From Escarpia spicata (taxonomy: Eukaryota > Annelida > Polychaeta > Sabellida > Siboglinidae), in contig OZ023217.1 of NCBI GenBank assembly GCA_963995525.1, positions 26,091,587 to 26,155,586 on the forward strand: a DNA stretch of 64,000 nucleotides, in the 5' to 3' direction. A program made the position numbers and the translations under genes. The notes under the pieces were generated by a model. It was not told where the DNA came from. It ran no database searches and was given only the letters and a program-made list of their open reading frames with translations. Positions 10,790-20,349 of this stretch are shown here, piece after piece (position 1 is the first letter of the stretch; every line of letters begins with the position of its first letter).

Positions 10790-11645
10790 ATGTTTTCTGT
10801 GCCTTGCTGTGTACATGTCATGTATGTTCTCTTTGTGTTACTGTGTAGACATCATGTATGTTCTCTGTGTGTTACTGTGTACACATCATGTATGTTCTCT
10901 GTGTATTACTGTGTACATATCATGTATGTTCTCTTTGTGTTACTGTGTAGACATCATGTATGTTCTCTGTGTGTTACTGTGTACACATCATGTATGTTCT
11001 CTGTGTATTACTGTGTACATATCATGTATGTTCTCTTTGTGTTACTGTATAGACATCATATATGTTCTCTGTATGTTATTTTGTAAACATCATGTATGTT
11101 CTCTGTGTATTACTGTGTACACATCATGTATGTACTCTATGTTTCTGTGTACACATCATGTATGTTCTGTTTGTGTTACTGTGTACACATCATGTATGTT
11201 CTCTGTGTGTTTCTGTGTACACATCATGTATGTTCTCTGTGTGTTACTGTGTACACATCATGTATGTTCTCTGTGTGTTACTGTGTACACATCATGTATG
11301 TTCTGTGTGTGTTACTGTGTACACATCATGTATGTTCTGTGTGTGTTTCTGTGTACACATCATGTATGTTCTGTGTGTGTTACTGTGTACACATCATGTA
11401 TGTTCTCTGTGTGTTACTGTGTACACATCATGTATGTTCTGTGTGTGTTACTGTGTACACATCATGTATGTTCTCTGTGTGTTTCTGTGTACACATCATA
11501 TATGTTCTCTGTGTGTTACTGTGTACACATCATATATGGTCTCTGTGTGTTACTGTGTATGCATTATGTATGTTCTCTGTGTATTATTGTGTACACATCA
11601 GGTATGTTCTCTGTGTGTTACTGTGTATACATCATGTCTGTTGTC
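10790..11645 (+). repeat. 34-bp minisatellite ending at a WDR46 splice acceptor (~25 units)
   Basis: Unit CATCATGTATGTTCTCTGTG plus TGTTACTGTGTACA, 34 bp. The last degenerate unit (CATCATGTCTGTTGTCTGTG|CAG) supplies the polypyrimidine tract and the acceptor of the exon at 11653. The unit has no stop codon in the forward frames, so frames of up to 292 codons occur. These Cys/Val-rich frames are artefacts. Confidence 0.9.
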
Positions 11646-11652
11646 TGTGCAG

Positions 11653-11748
11653 ATTCAGCCGGACATGATAACACTGGACACAAGTAGCCTTGGTCAACTT
11701 GACACCCAAACACTTCAGCAGAAGCTTGAAGAGAAGAAGAAACTCCTG
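11653..11748 (+). CDS. WDR46: WDR46, exon
   Basis: Exon between TCTGTGCAG and CTG|GTAAGA, 32 codons, phase 0 at both ends. It reads IQPDMITLDTSSLGQLD, then LQQKLEEKKKLL, matching the P.LI.LDP..L..VD...L....K segment of WDR46 after LLEK. Confidence 0.92.
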
Positions 11749-11897
11749 GTAAGAGCTCACCGACACAAATGTCATATGAAATATGCGTCAGAGATATTTG
11801 GACCTGCAGGTTAAAATCTCATGATATTTATAAAGGCAAGGATTGTAAATATTATCAAATATATAAAATTACTGTGGACCTCCCTGCTACTGGTTAG

Positions 11898-12290
11898 TTG
11901 TTGGACAGTGGCAGTGGTCACATGATCAGTGACAGTGATCACTTGTTGGATAATGACATTGGTCACTTGGTAGACAGTGGCAGTGGTCACTTGTTGGACA
12001 GTGGCAGTGATCACTTGTTGGACAGTGGCAGTGGTCGCTTGGTAGACAGTGGCAGTTGTCACTTGTTGGATAATGACATTGGTCACTTGGTAGACAGTGG
12101 CAGTTGTCACTTGTTGGATAATGACATTGGTCACTTTGTAGACAGTGGCAGTGGTCACTTGGACAGTAGCAGTGATCACTTGTTGGCCAGTGGCAGTGGT
12201 CACTTGGTAGACAGTGGCAGTTGTCACTTGTTGGATAATGACATTGGTCACTTTGTGGACAGTGACAGTGGTCACTTAGTGGATAGTGGT
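11898..12290. repeat. 24-bp minisatellite with 48-bp higher-order pattern
   Basis: Unit CAGTGGCAGTGGTCACTTGT plus TGGA (24 bp). A variant unit GATAATGACATTGGTCACTT alternates to give partial 48-bp periodicity, about 16 units. It lies 150 bp past the donor of the previous exon. Open frames on both strands reflect the multiple-of-three period. Confidence 0.9.
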
Positions 12291-12317
12291 CAACAAGTGG
12301 GTATTTGGGTAAATGAT

Positions 12318-12640
12318 TTTTAGTCCTTTGGGCCGAAGGTCCAACGGACTAATGCCATCACTCTGTGTCCGTCCGTTCAGCAACTGTTTCTCTAATTTTG
12401 CATAGACATATCTTAGGGTACTGTCACTGTGCAGGAATGTGTATTTGATTGAATCATTCTAAGGGCTCCCTGAGGCCTCCCAGGACCCCAAAACTGGTAA
12501 AAATGTAACATTTTGCCTATTTTTTCAAAAACTGTTCAGCAACTTTTTCTCTAATTTTGCATATACATTTCATGTGGTAGTGTACACAAGAAATCTGTAT
12601 TTGATTGAATCATTCTTAGGGCCCCCAAAAGGCCAAATTT
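12318..12640. repeat. Two direct copies of a ~159-bp dispersed repeat
   Basis: TTCAGCAACTGTTTCTCTAA at 12376 and TTCAGCAACTTTTTCTCTAA at 12535 begin two related copies that both continue into TGTATTTGATTGAATCATTC. The first is preceded by TAGTCCTTTGGGCCGAAGGT, and a partial inverted match to TAGTCCTTTGG lies near 13643. Probably part of a transposon in the WDR46 intron. Confidence 0.5.
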
Positions 12641-12849
12641 CCCTGCTATTTCTCTACTGCTGCCTCCAGCAGCCACTACTGATTTCTATTTATAACTGGA
12701 TAGTGGACTTTGCCCTGATCACTGGGGTTGCTGAGTTGGGGGACCAGCTATAAATCTGTGTATTAGACTAGTGGTCAGCTCACTGACTGCCATTGTTCCA
12801 GTGTCAAACTGAATGCCTCCATGTGGGCTGTAACTATAATGTGTAATGG

Positions 12850-13225
12850 GAATCCATTATCAATACCTCATGCCTTTTTGTTTTTGAGTTTTTTTTATTT
12901 GCATTAGTACCTCATCTTGCATTAATGGTCTGTTTATGTGTTTGTTTGACTGGGGAATCTTTCTTGGATCAAAAGGTATCTCACTAGTTGCAGTTTCACT
13001 TTCAGGTTTTTCAAAGTGGTTCATAAACTTATCCAGCGAAATATTGTTCACTGCTGTTACTTGCTTTATCGAGTATATCCCAGTATTCTGCAGGCTTGCT
13101 ATGTTTTAGGTTGCGCAAGTTTTGAAGTAACTGTTTATGGTAGCATTTTTATATTTGTTTTATAAAGCATTCATACCCTCTAGTCAATTCTCGTAATCTC
13201 TGCATTATCTTCGTCATTTTTTTTT
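12850..13225 (-). pseudogene. LINE ORF2 fragment between endonuclease and RT
   Basis: Minus-strand frames read LRNLKHSKPAEYWDILDKA and, after a shift, ISLDKFMNHFEKPESET followed by INRPLMQDEVLMQIKKTQ. This resembles the LINE linker pattern (K...EYW..L, F..HFE, LN.P....EVL..IKK) that precedes the RT domain. Both stops and frameshifts are present. It sits inside a WDR46 intron in the opposite orientation. Confidence 0.45.
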
Positions 13226-13765
13226 CTTCTTTAGTCTACCTTTTGCTCTAAAAAAATCTGTCCTCTTAGTTTTACACATAAAGACATAATCTGGCATAAC
13301 TTGCTAAGTCTTTGTAGCAGCACATTTGTACTTCCAGTGTATCATTGCAACATAACATACATACTGTGTGCCACATTTCAATGTCATGCATGTATTATTT
13401 CCATGCAATCTATTTGCATATATAATATAAAACTTCAACAGCCGTTTTCTTCATTTTCATTTTTTGACCCTTACCATGTTCAATGCTCCATAAATTTGCA
13501 AATTTTTGTAGCAGTCATAATTTTTGAAACCATGTAAAGCACCCTACCCAACTTTTACAACAATGTAAGAAAACAATGTTACAATTTTTCCGACTCACTC
13601 ATTTGGTCAGCCGGGGTCACATATCGATGTATTAATCCAAAGGACTTGAGGGCCACTTGGCCCATTTTTTAAATATATTTATTATGTTGATGCTCTTTGG
13701 TTTCTACTGACATCATCTGGTGGTGTACGTGAATGATGTAAGCATGTTCTTGTTACTTTCTGCAG

Positions 13766-14023
13766 TATCTGAAGCCCCAGAAGGTTGACTTTGAGCCACG
13801 GCATCGCAAGAAGGGTGCAGGGAAGACGGGGCGCCTCGAGAGACGCAAGAAGGGTGTGAAGGAGGAGCGCAAACGGGTCGAGGTCCGTGACTTTGTGCGC
13901 AACAAGCAGCTTCACACTGACGCAACCGACAACGATGAAGACCACAATGATAACAGCATGAACACAGAGAAACACATGACACGTTACGACGTCTTTCAGC
14001 GGTTTCAGAAAAGCCAAATGTAG
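13766..14023 (+). CDS. WDR46: WDR46, terminal exon
   Basis: Last exon, after CTTTCTGCAG, 86 codons including TAG at 14021-14023. It begins YLKPQKVDFEPRHRKKGAGK and continues with a very basic stretch (RLERRKKGVKEERKRVEVRD), then an acidic tail (TDNDEDHNDNS) ending YDVFQRFQKSQM. Human WDR46 likewise ends with a lysine-rich nucleolar tail (KPKQKGRS...KRKRKV). With the three earlier exons this gives 198 continuous codons with matching splice phases, which strongly supports the model. ATTAAA follows 53 bases after the stop. Confidence 0.93.
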   Translation, partial: YLKPQKVDFEPRHRKKGAGKTGRLERRKKGVKEERKRVEVRDFVRNKQLHTDATDNDEDHNDNSMNTEKHMTRYDVFQRFQKSQM

Positions 14024-14075
14024 ATTATTATGCTGTGGAGGTGATCACACAGTGCACATCATGTAATGAAGTATT

Positions 14076-14081
14076 ATTAAA
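14076..14081 (+). terminator. WDR46 poly(A) signal ATTAAA
   Basis: ATTAAA, the commonest variant of AATAAA, lies 53 bases past the WDR46 stop codon in an AT-rich 3' UTR. Confidence 0.5.
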
Positions 14082-14099
14082 ATGCAGTGCTAAAAACTG

Positions 14100-15405
14100 T
14101 GCCATGTTAATTCAGTGGCCACTGTTAGAAAACGTTGTGTCCATTCATCTCAAGAAATTTTGACAAAAGTACGGATTTAGCATAAACTATTCATGGTGAA
14201 CAAATTTATACCATGTGACCATCTAAGAATTTGTACTTTTTAATGTTCTTAACTTACTGTTCATTGCAAAGGTGTTCAGTCAACTCAAAAGAATTGGCAT
14301 GTATTGAGATGTGTACTTGTGCTGTTGCAGCACCCACTGCCATAATGATGCCAACACCCACTCTAGCATTTCACTCTTCCATAAAAGATAGCCTATGCCA
14401 TAATTAGCTGAGGCTCCATCTAGTTCAGTTGTTGGATGAGCTGTTTGGTGTGGCCTATGTTGATGGCAGTGCAACTGGCTTTTTTGACCAAATGCTGAAT
14501 ATGACATCTATTCTAATTAATTATCAACATCGAAATATTTGATGGTTTATAACAAACCTGTTTTGTACCAATTTTATAAGTTTTTTATACACACCATCAC
14601 ATTTGTTTATTTCACGTATGTGCCGTGTACTCCAGTCCCCTGACTCATGATACTACCGAGGGTAGTTTGGTTGATGACACAGGTAAGTCTGCAGATACAG
14701 CACATACAATCTAGTTTCCTTGTTTTATGCAGAATAGCACATTTCTTGACATTTACATTCAAATAAGCCCTGATATGCGCACATAATTTTCTGGCTAAAC
14801 GTGAGACAGTCGCAAAATGAATTTGTGTTTGCATGTTTATTTTTTCTTATGTATTAACCATGTCTAAATACAACTTTATAAACACATCTGCAGAGTACAT
14901 GTCTCCTTTCCGTCAGGAAATCCGCTCGATATTCATGAATGCAGGCTTCTATTGACCAGGGACTGTCCATCATAGCAGAATATGTTGCGATTTATCGATT
15001 CATGTGGCACGAGTAGTTTGAGCCGCTTTGTCAACGTTATCTTGTAAAAGGGTTTCTCACATGCGCTTTTTTGGCCACACCAGCTGTCTCCTGCAAATGT
15101 AACATGCCATTAAAGGGAATGCACAACCTATTTATTGGTTAACTTAACGACTGTTTAACACGATATTGCAATATTGAATGTATTAGCAGTCGCTGTATTC
15201 ACATATGTCTAAATGCAAACGACAGCTTTCTGAAGTATTCTTACTGGAAGCTATAACAAGTGAGCAATGTTTCACAATACCAGTTCCGTAAAACGTCCCT
15301 GAGTGAATAGCAGACATAATTCTACTATGTAACAATCGCAGAGAACACACATTTACGCTGCGAATAATCGATTAAAGTCCTAAAATGGTATGAACTCTTA
15401 ACCTA
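14100..15405. other. Intergenic DNA after WDR46
   Basis: No coding exon, transposon domain or tandem repeat is recognised. Confidence 0.4.
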
Positions 15406-15677
15406 GGCACCAGAACAAAATCAATTTTTTAAGTTCTTCAACCTATTCGAAAACCTCGATTTGCACCCCCCGAGGCTCGCCAACAAAACCCACCTTCAGG
15501 CTCTTCAAAAAATCTAATTACATCCAACACATATAGGGGGGGGCTAATATTATCTCCAGCTCCCACCAACCATCATTACACCAGAAATTGCTCAACACTT
15601 CCCTAAGTATTATAAGGCTAATCCTATCTCCAACCCCCTCCTCAAATATTGGGGGGCTCAACCCCAGCTCTGGCACC
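15406..15677. mobile_element. MITE-like element, GGCRCCRGAAC family, copy 1
   Basis: Starts GGCACCAGAACAAAATC and ends GCTCTGGCACC, giving imperfect ~11-bp terminal inverted repeats. The interior has CACCCCCCGAGGCTCGCC-type blocks and GGGGGGCTCAACCCC, shared with copies at 18579, 28694, 46092 and 53204. No coding capacity. Confidence 0.5.
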
Positions 15678-15679
15678 TT

Positions 15680-17060
15680 GGCTTAAAGGTGAATTGACCC
15701 GATTTTGTAAAACAATTGATAATATTTATAGTGAAACTAACATTGGTTTGGGAGATCCGATACAAATGTAACACTGTTATCCACGTCGTCTAGATTATCC
15801 GCACAATTCAGCAATGTATTATCTCATGCAAAATCTGTTCAGATCGGTAAACGCAAATATTTTTAATAGCAAAACTCACATTTTCAAGCGACTAAATTTC
15901 TAAGTACAATTCCAACTTTGTGAATGTTTTTTGGTTCTAGACTACATTTTCGGACTACAAAAACACCGGGGATGTTGGTTAATTTTGGAAAAACTTCTGA
16001 ACACATCGCTAGCGTAAATATGAAATCCTTCACCTATATACAGACTATACACGATGGTATGTAGGGTCGGTTACGCTTGTAACAACTAGTACAGTTGACT
16101 GTTGACACACAGACGCGCACGCACACACACAGCCGCTACTACCCTAAATGTTTCAACATTCCCATCTCCATACAATGACACAGACCAACGTCTATTATAT
16201 ATATATAGTATATATATATATATATAATGTGTTAACATAAATAAACGTAAATGAAATAATAATGATTACGTGAGAAGGTCAATGTTTGCTCACTTACTGT
16301 AGCGAATCCGTATTGTCCGACTTGACGCCATCTGCAGAGCGGACTGCCGGCGATGGTGCACTACGTCCAATTCTGCAAACATCATTGGCATTGATTGACT
16401 GGCAGCTGCCAACGGCAAAGTGTGCAATATATATACAGTATGTCTAATTAAAGAAACATTGTGGTGGGGGAGCGACCAAATCAAACATGAACTCCCGCTA
16501 AAACTAGCCGGTGGCCCCAATCGTGACGTCGGTCGATGATGCATCGACTCGCGAGAAAACGACGGTGTCATGCTCCGCGTATTGATTCTATTCCAAGACA
16601 ACAACTTGTATACAGTCTCGACCAAGCACTAGCCGCCACGGGGACGGACGAACGTCACACGTGTCAGACTATCACTAAGCAGCCTGGGACAGATCGACTA
16701 CTCCCTGGCACACCAATGTCACGTGCGAGTAAGGTGGGACCTGAGCATGAATGAAGCCATAACTAGGCATAAGAACGGAAGTACAACCACCCCACCACAG
16801 AGATGACGTGGCAAATCAAACAGAAGATCGAGATGCGATGTCGACTCAACGTCAGCGCTATATACGTCGATGAAGTATGTGCGCTCGCTGTACGATGTTG
16901 CTGTCTGCCAGGCACTCGCAGGGACACCTGACGGGTCCACAGACCAGCGATGGGAACGACTGAAGGCAGAGTAGTATGTTGCGTTGAACAGAAGGTATGG
17001 TTGGAGCGGAGCAAGAGCAATGACGTCACTTCCTGTGCACATAGGTCAAAGTTCATTTCC
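15680..17060. other. Intergenic DNA, CpG-containing towards its right end
   Basis: Contains an AT-rich palindrome (16196-16226, TATATATATAGTATATATAT) and no recognised exon. Minus-strand open frames at 16290-17056 lack recognisable domains and are not called. Confidence 0.35.
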
Positions 17061-17094
17061 GATGCACAAAGTTCTAGGCCAAGATGCAGTCCGC

Positions 17095-17222
17095 GCGTGT
17101 AGTTTCTAATCTGCAGTCCGCGCGTGTATTTTTCTACTCTGGGGTCCGTGCTTATTCGGCACGCCCACGTGACTTTTCGGCATGCACACGTGACCTTTAT
17201 GTTCTGTCGAACTTTTATAAAG
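17095..17222 (+). promoter_or_regulatory. Putative promoter: two E-boxes and TATA box
   Basis: Two CACGTG E-boxes (17166-17171 and 17187-17192), in near-repeated contexts (CACGTGAC), precede TATAAAG at 17216-17222. The ATG of the small finger gene lies 51 bases after the start of the TATA box. Upstream, GCAGTCCGCGCGTGTA occurs twice within 30 bases. CACGTG is bound by bHLH factors such as MYC/MITF/USF. Use as a promoter is inferred from position and spacing. Confidence 0.5.
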
Positions 17223-17266
17223 GCCTGCGTCTGCTTTTGTGCTCATTATGTCTTACATTTTGGAAG

Positions 17267-17420
17267 ATGAACAACATGACTAGCGATAACGTCCGACAAG
17301 GGTGCTCGTATGCCGATGCGATCAGAGGGCCGCAGGCCATCAGAGTGTGGCGGGGTTGCCTCCCCCTACTCCTGGCGATAGCCTTCTCGGCACTAGGGGC
17401 CAGCGCAACCACCATCCCAG
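17267..17420 (+). CDS. Small C2HC-finger gene, exon 1 (membrane-anchor-like segment)
   Basis: ATG at 17267 is chosen for its spacing to the TATA box. The exon reads MNNMTSDNVRQGCSYADAIR, then GPQAIRVWRGC and a hydrophobic run LPLLLAIAFSALGASATTIP that could be a signal anchor. It ends in phase 1 at CCCAG|GTGGTG. Two downstream exons are phase-compatible: 17537-17724 gives a 113-aa protein and 17951-18306 gives a 169-aa protein. No family is recognised. The SYADAIR string recalls SYA motifs of some LINE ORF1 proteins, so a retroelement origin is possible. Confidence 0.45.
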
Positions 17421-17536
17421 GTGGTGTGTGTTAATATTATTTCCATTTCACTATATTTTCGTATGTGTAATTATCTAGCATTAAGACACTTATGAAAACA
17501 CGACGTCTAATAACAATCCTTCATACGTTTAGAAAG

Positions 17537-17724
17537 TTGCCCGTCGGACTCCGCCGGCACAACCTCTCGTCGCAGCAGCTGATGCCCTACCGCCCGCGAG
17601 ACCACCACCGCCCTCCCTGGCTCCCTTCCGCTGTCCGACCTGCGCCATTCATTTTACAAGAAGAACCAACTGGAAGAGACACGTCGCCCGCGGCATCTGC
17701 CCGGCTCCCATGTACTTCCCCTAA
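17537..17724 (+). CDS. Small C2HC-finger gene, terminal exon A
   Basis: Acceptor TTTAGAAAG at 17528-17536. Joined to exon 1 it reads TIP-VARRTPPAQPL, a Pro/Ala-rich linker (ALPPARPPPPSLAP), then FRCPTCAIHFTRRTNWKRHV and ARGICP, stop TAA at 17722. The Cys/His spacing is C-x2-C-x12-H-x5-C, the geometry of a C2H2 zinc finger with a final Cys, so zinc and nucleic-acid binding is plausible. The exon downstream repeats the same linker-plus-finger plan. Function unknown. Confidence 0.45.
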
Positions 17725-17950
17725 AATGGCGGTTCGAACTCATTTCCTAGCAATGTGCCGTCCCCTTGTGCTTACGTCCGCTAAAAAAGGCGCCTCCCAC
17801 TCATTTTACTGTGTTTACTTCCCGTAAACATTGCGTCCTGTGACATTACTTCCTATCGACATACTCGCCCCTCCTAGCCCTAGTGAAATTCATACTACAA
17901 ACTCATTAATATTCTAAATGTTATTAAAATCTTCTTGTAGCATTTTATAG

Positions 17951-18306
17951 AAGGGCCGGCCAAGAGGCCGGCTTTGCCAACCCCGCCTCCGTCCTTGGCG
18001 GCCCCGACGTCCCTGCCTCTGTCCTTGGCGGCCCCGATGACCCTGCCTCCGTTCTTGGCGGCCCCGACGACCCTGCCTCCGTTCTTGGCGGCCCCGACGA
18101 TCCAGCCTCCGTCTCCGACCAACCTGGGTATGGCGCTACCGCACTTTGCCTGTTGTGTGTGCGGTAGCACCTTCACAAGAAGAAGGAATTGGTGGCGGCG
18201 TGTAAAAGAGGGGCGGTGCCAAAGAAAAATGGAAAAACATCGGCAGCGGCAAGAACATATTGATTTTTTTCAGGCGCTGCTACAAAAATCACATGGATCT
18301 GTTTAA
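17951..18306 (+). CDS. Small C2HC-finger gene, alternative terminal exon B
   Basis: Acceptor CATTTTATAG at 17941-17950 joins exon 1 in frame (TIP-EGPAKRPALPTPPPSL). A coding 30-bp repeat (four to five copies of LPPFLAAPTT-type decapeptides) makes the Pro/Ala linker. It is followed by FACCVCGSTFTRRRNWWRRV and KEGRC, clearly homologous to the finger of exon A. The His ligand is replaced by Arg, so this finger may not bind zinc. A charged tail (CQRKMEKHRQRQEHID) follows, stop TAA at 18304. It may be an alternative last exon or a decaying duplicate. Confidence 0.4.
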
Positions 18307-18333
18307 AAGTCAGCTTGCGCTTTTTTCCACCCA

Positions 18334-18393
18334 CGCACACACACGCACACGCACACGCACACGCACACGCACACGCACACACACACACACACA
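18334..18393. repeat. (CACACG)n/(CA)n microsatellite
   Basis: Alternating CACGCACACG and CACACA units shortly after the stop codon of exon B. Confidence 0.9.
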
Positions 18394-18578
18394 CATTCAT
18401 ATTTTGTACTCTGGATTATATCGGTATCGTGATCATTATCATTGTTACGTCACAACATTTATGCATTGTATCGTGAGGAATTGTTGGGTTTAATACAAAT
18501 ACAGACTTTCTACATTATGCCTTGTGTCTTCTGCAAACTAACCCTGAATCCTAGTCGGAACATTGTGCCACACAATAG

Positions 18579-18731
18579 GTGTCGGAACGTTTTTAATATT
18601 GGGGAGCTGAAGCTCACCAAAACCCTTAAACTATACCCAATTGAAGCTCACCAAAATCTCCAACTGAATCCCCTAGCCGAAATGTTGGGGGTAAGCGCAT
18701 CTCCGGCTACTCACCCCCTCGGTTCCGATGC
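18579..18731. mobile_element. MITE-like element, GGCRCCRGAAC family, copy 2
   Basis: Left end GGTGTCGGAACGTTTTTAAT, right end CCTCGGTTCCGATGC (inverted match). The interior carries GAAGCTCACCAAAA twice, as in the other copies. Confidence 0.5.
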
Positions 18732-19009
18732 ATATGTATATACACTGTAGGCACACGAATAACGAAATACATTTATTTACGTTATATCCTAAAAAGTGCC
18801 AACAAATTGATAGCACATTATGGGTGACAAGACCATGAAAAGATGGAACTGAAAGAATAATGTGCACTGACAAAGTATATACATTAGAATACTAATACAC
18901 ATTACGCAGAATTTGCCGATGATATTGTTTAATTGCATACATAAATAACCTAACAAAACAAAACTATACATCACTATACACACACACAATATCTGGCTAA
19001 CATCACTCA

Positions 19010-19230
19010 AACAGGCAGATATCACTGGCTATACAGGCCGAGTTCATTGCTGCATAGGCCGGATTCACTACAGCAGACATATTGCTATCGTTTCTGGTCA
19101 GCAACAGTCCCCTAAACAGGCCGAGATCACTGGCAATACAGGCCGAGGTCACTGGCTGACTTCACCGAAACAGGCCGAGATCACTCGGACCGAGATTGTG
19201 AAAGGCCAATATCACTGGGAAGCTGGTGTC
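19010..19230 (+). repeat. Degenerate ~40-bp repeats ahead of a LINE (possible 5' UTR)
   Basis: Variants of ACAGGCCGAGATCACTGGC recur at least six times immediately upstream of the LINE ORF1. Tandem repeats in LINE 5' UTRs often act as promoters; that role here is inferred. Confidence 0.5.
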
Positions 19231-19400
19231 CTTACAAAAGAGCATTTAAGTAAACGACCGTCGTGCGAGACATTTGGTCACATCAGACCTCGGTTCCTGG
19301 CGAGGAAGCAAAGCCCTTGTTATGTCATAGTCGTCTCGTAGTCGGCTCGTCACGCTTGACGACGTAAACCAATCAACACCGATCAACGCATCACAACAAC

Positions 19401-20021
19401 ATGTCGAAGCAAGCCGGGGCAAAATCAGAGATGGCCGAAATTAGGAAAGCCCTCTAGTTCTTGAGTTCATCCTTTGAGGAAATAAAAAATCGAACAGAGA
19501 CACTGAAAAACGAAATGCTGACCTCGTGGCGACCATCAAGTCAGAAGATGAACGGATACAGAAACTGGAGACGAAACTCAACGACCTTGAACAGAATTCA
19601 AAGGAGAAACACATCATCGTCAATGGTCTTAACACACACAGTTGTGCTTCTACCGCCGCCTCACCGACACGTAAACCAATCACGCACAGCGCTTCTTCGG
19701 CCGACACTGATGATATCAAAAATAGCACCATGTTAGCAAATTTTGTTGGGTTTGCAAGTCAAACTAGATATCGTCAAACAACCATGTGTCGTCACAGCGA
19801 TTCACGAACTACCAGCTCGGCGTGATGGCAAGCGCCCCGTTATCGTGCAGCTGCATTCGACAAGCAAGAAAGCAGAGTTGATGAAGAAACGCCATGCGCT
19901 GAAACGATCATCTGACTGCATAAAACGCAGAGATATTTCGAGAGGCCAGGCGTCTCAAGCGGGAGCACTGCGTGGACAGTGCGTGAACAATGAACTGCTC
20001 AGTGTTTGTAAAAGTACGTAA
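19401..20021 (+). pseudogene. LINE ORF1 (coiled coil plus RRM-like region), broken
   Basis: Starts MSKQAGAKSEMAEIRKAL (ATG 19401), soon hits a stop and frameshifts, and resumes as IKSEDERIQKLETKLNDLEQ, a coiled coil, followed by KEKHIIVNGL, an RNP-like strand. The +1 frame then gives VVTAIHELPARRDGKRPVIV and AELMKKRHALKRS, as in the nucleic-acid-binding part of CR1/L1-group ORF1 proteins. It precedes the endonuclease-RT frame by about 330 bp. Confidence 0.6.
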
Positions 20022-20349
20022 CAAGAAGGACCAGATGAGATGCCTTGCTGTCAGTACAAACACCAGTGATTACCAGTGAGGACATGGTGTGTGATCTACA
20101 TTTTAAGTTATGTGCGTTTACTAAAACGCATTTTCTTTTATCTTTTTTTTCGTTGCCCTCAAAGATTAATGAGTGACGAATTATGTTTTTCCTTTTTTAT
20201 AGCGTTAACGATGATGACAGTGTATTTAATCATTGTGCTAGTGTAAATCACAGTTCAAACAGGAATATTGATTTTGATCCCTCATTGAATCACAACCTTG
20301 ATGCATTACAATATTCTGATCTTGGTGCTTGTAATTATGATGAAGACAG

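Noticed and set aside
10790..11814. Overlapping long plus-strand frames (up to 292 aa, Cys/Val/His-rich)
   Set aside because: They are read-through of a 34-bp tandem repeat without stop codons. All three forward frames are open and the sequence has no domain.
10262..12290. CRISPR array
   Set aside because: Units are contiguous tandem repeats without unique spacers, in a eukaryotic gene.
11811..12323. Frames of 141-154 aa on both strands
   Set aside because: 24-bp repeat units are a multiple of three, so frames stay open by chance.
12318..13680. A complete transposon with TAGTCCTTTGG inverted ends in the last WDR46 intron
   Set aside because: The inverted match is only about 11 bp, with no target duplication and no clear similarity beyond it.
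16290..17056. Minus-strand frames of 97-111 aa as a divergent gene sharing the 17.1-kb promoter
   Set aside because: No domain, no conserved splice sites and codon use not distinct; not enough to call.
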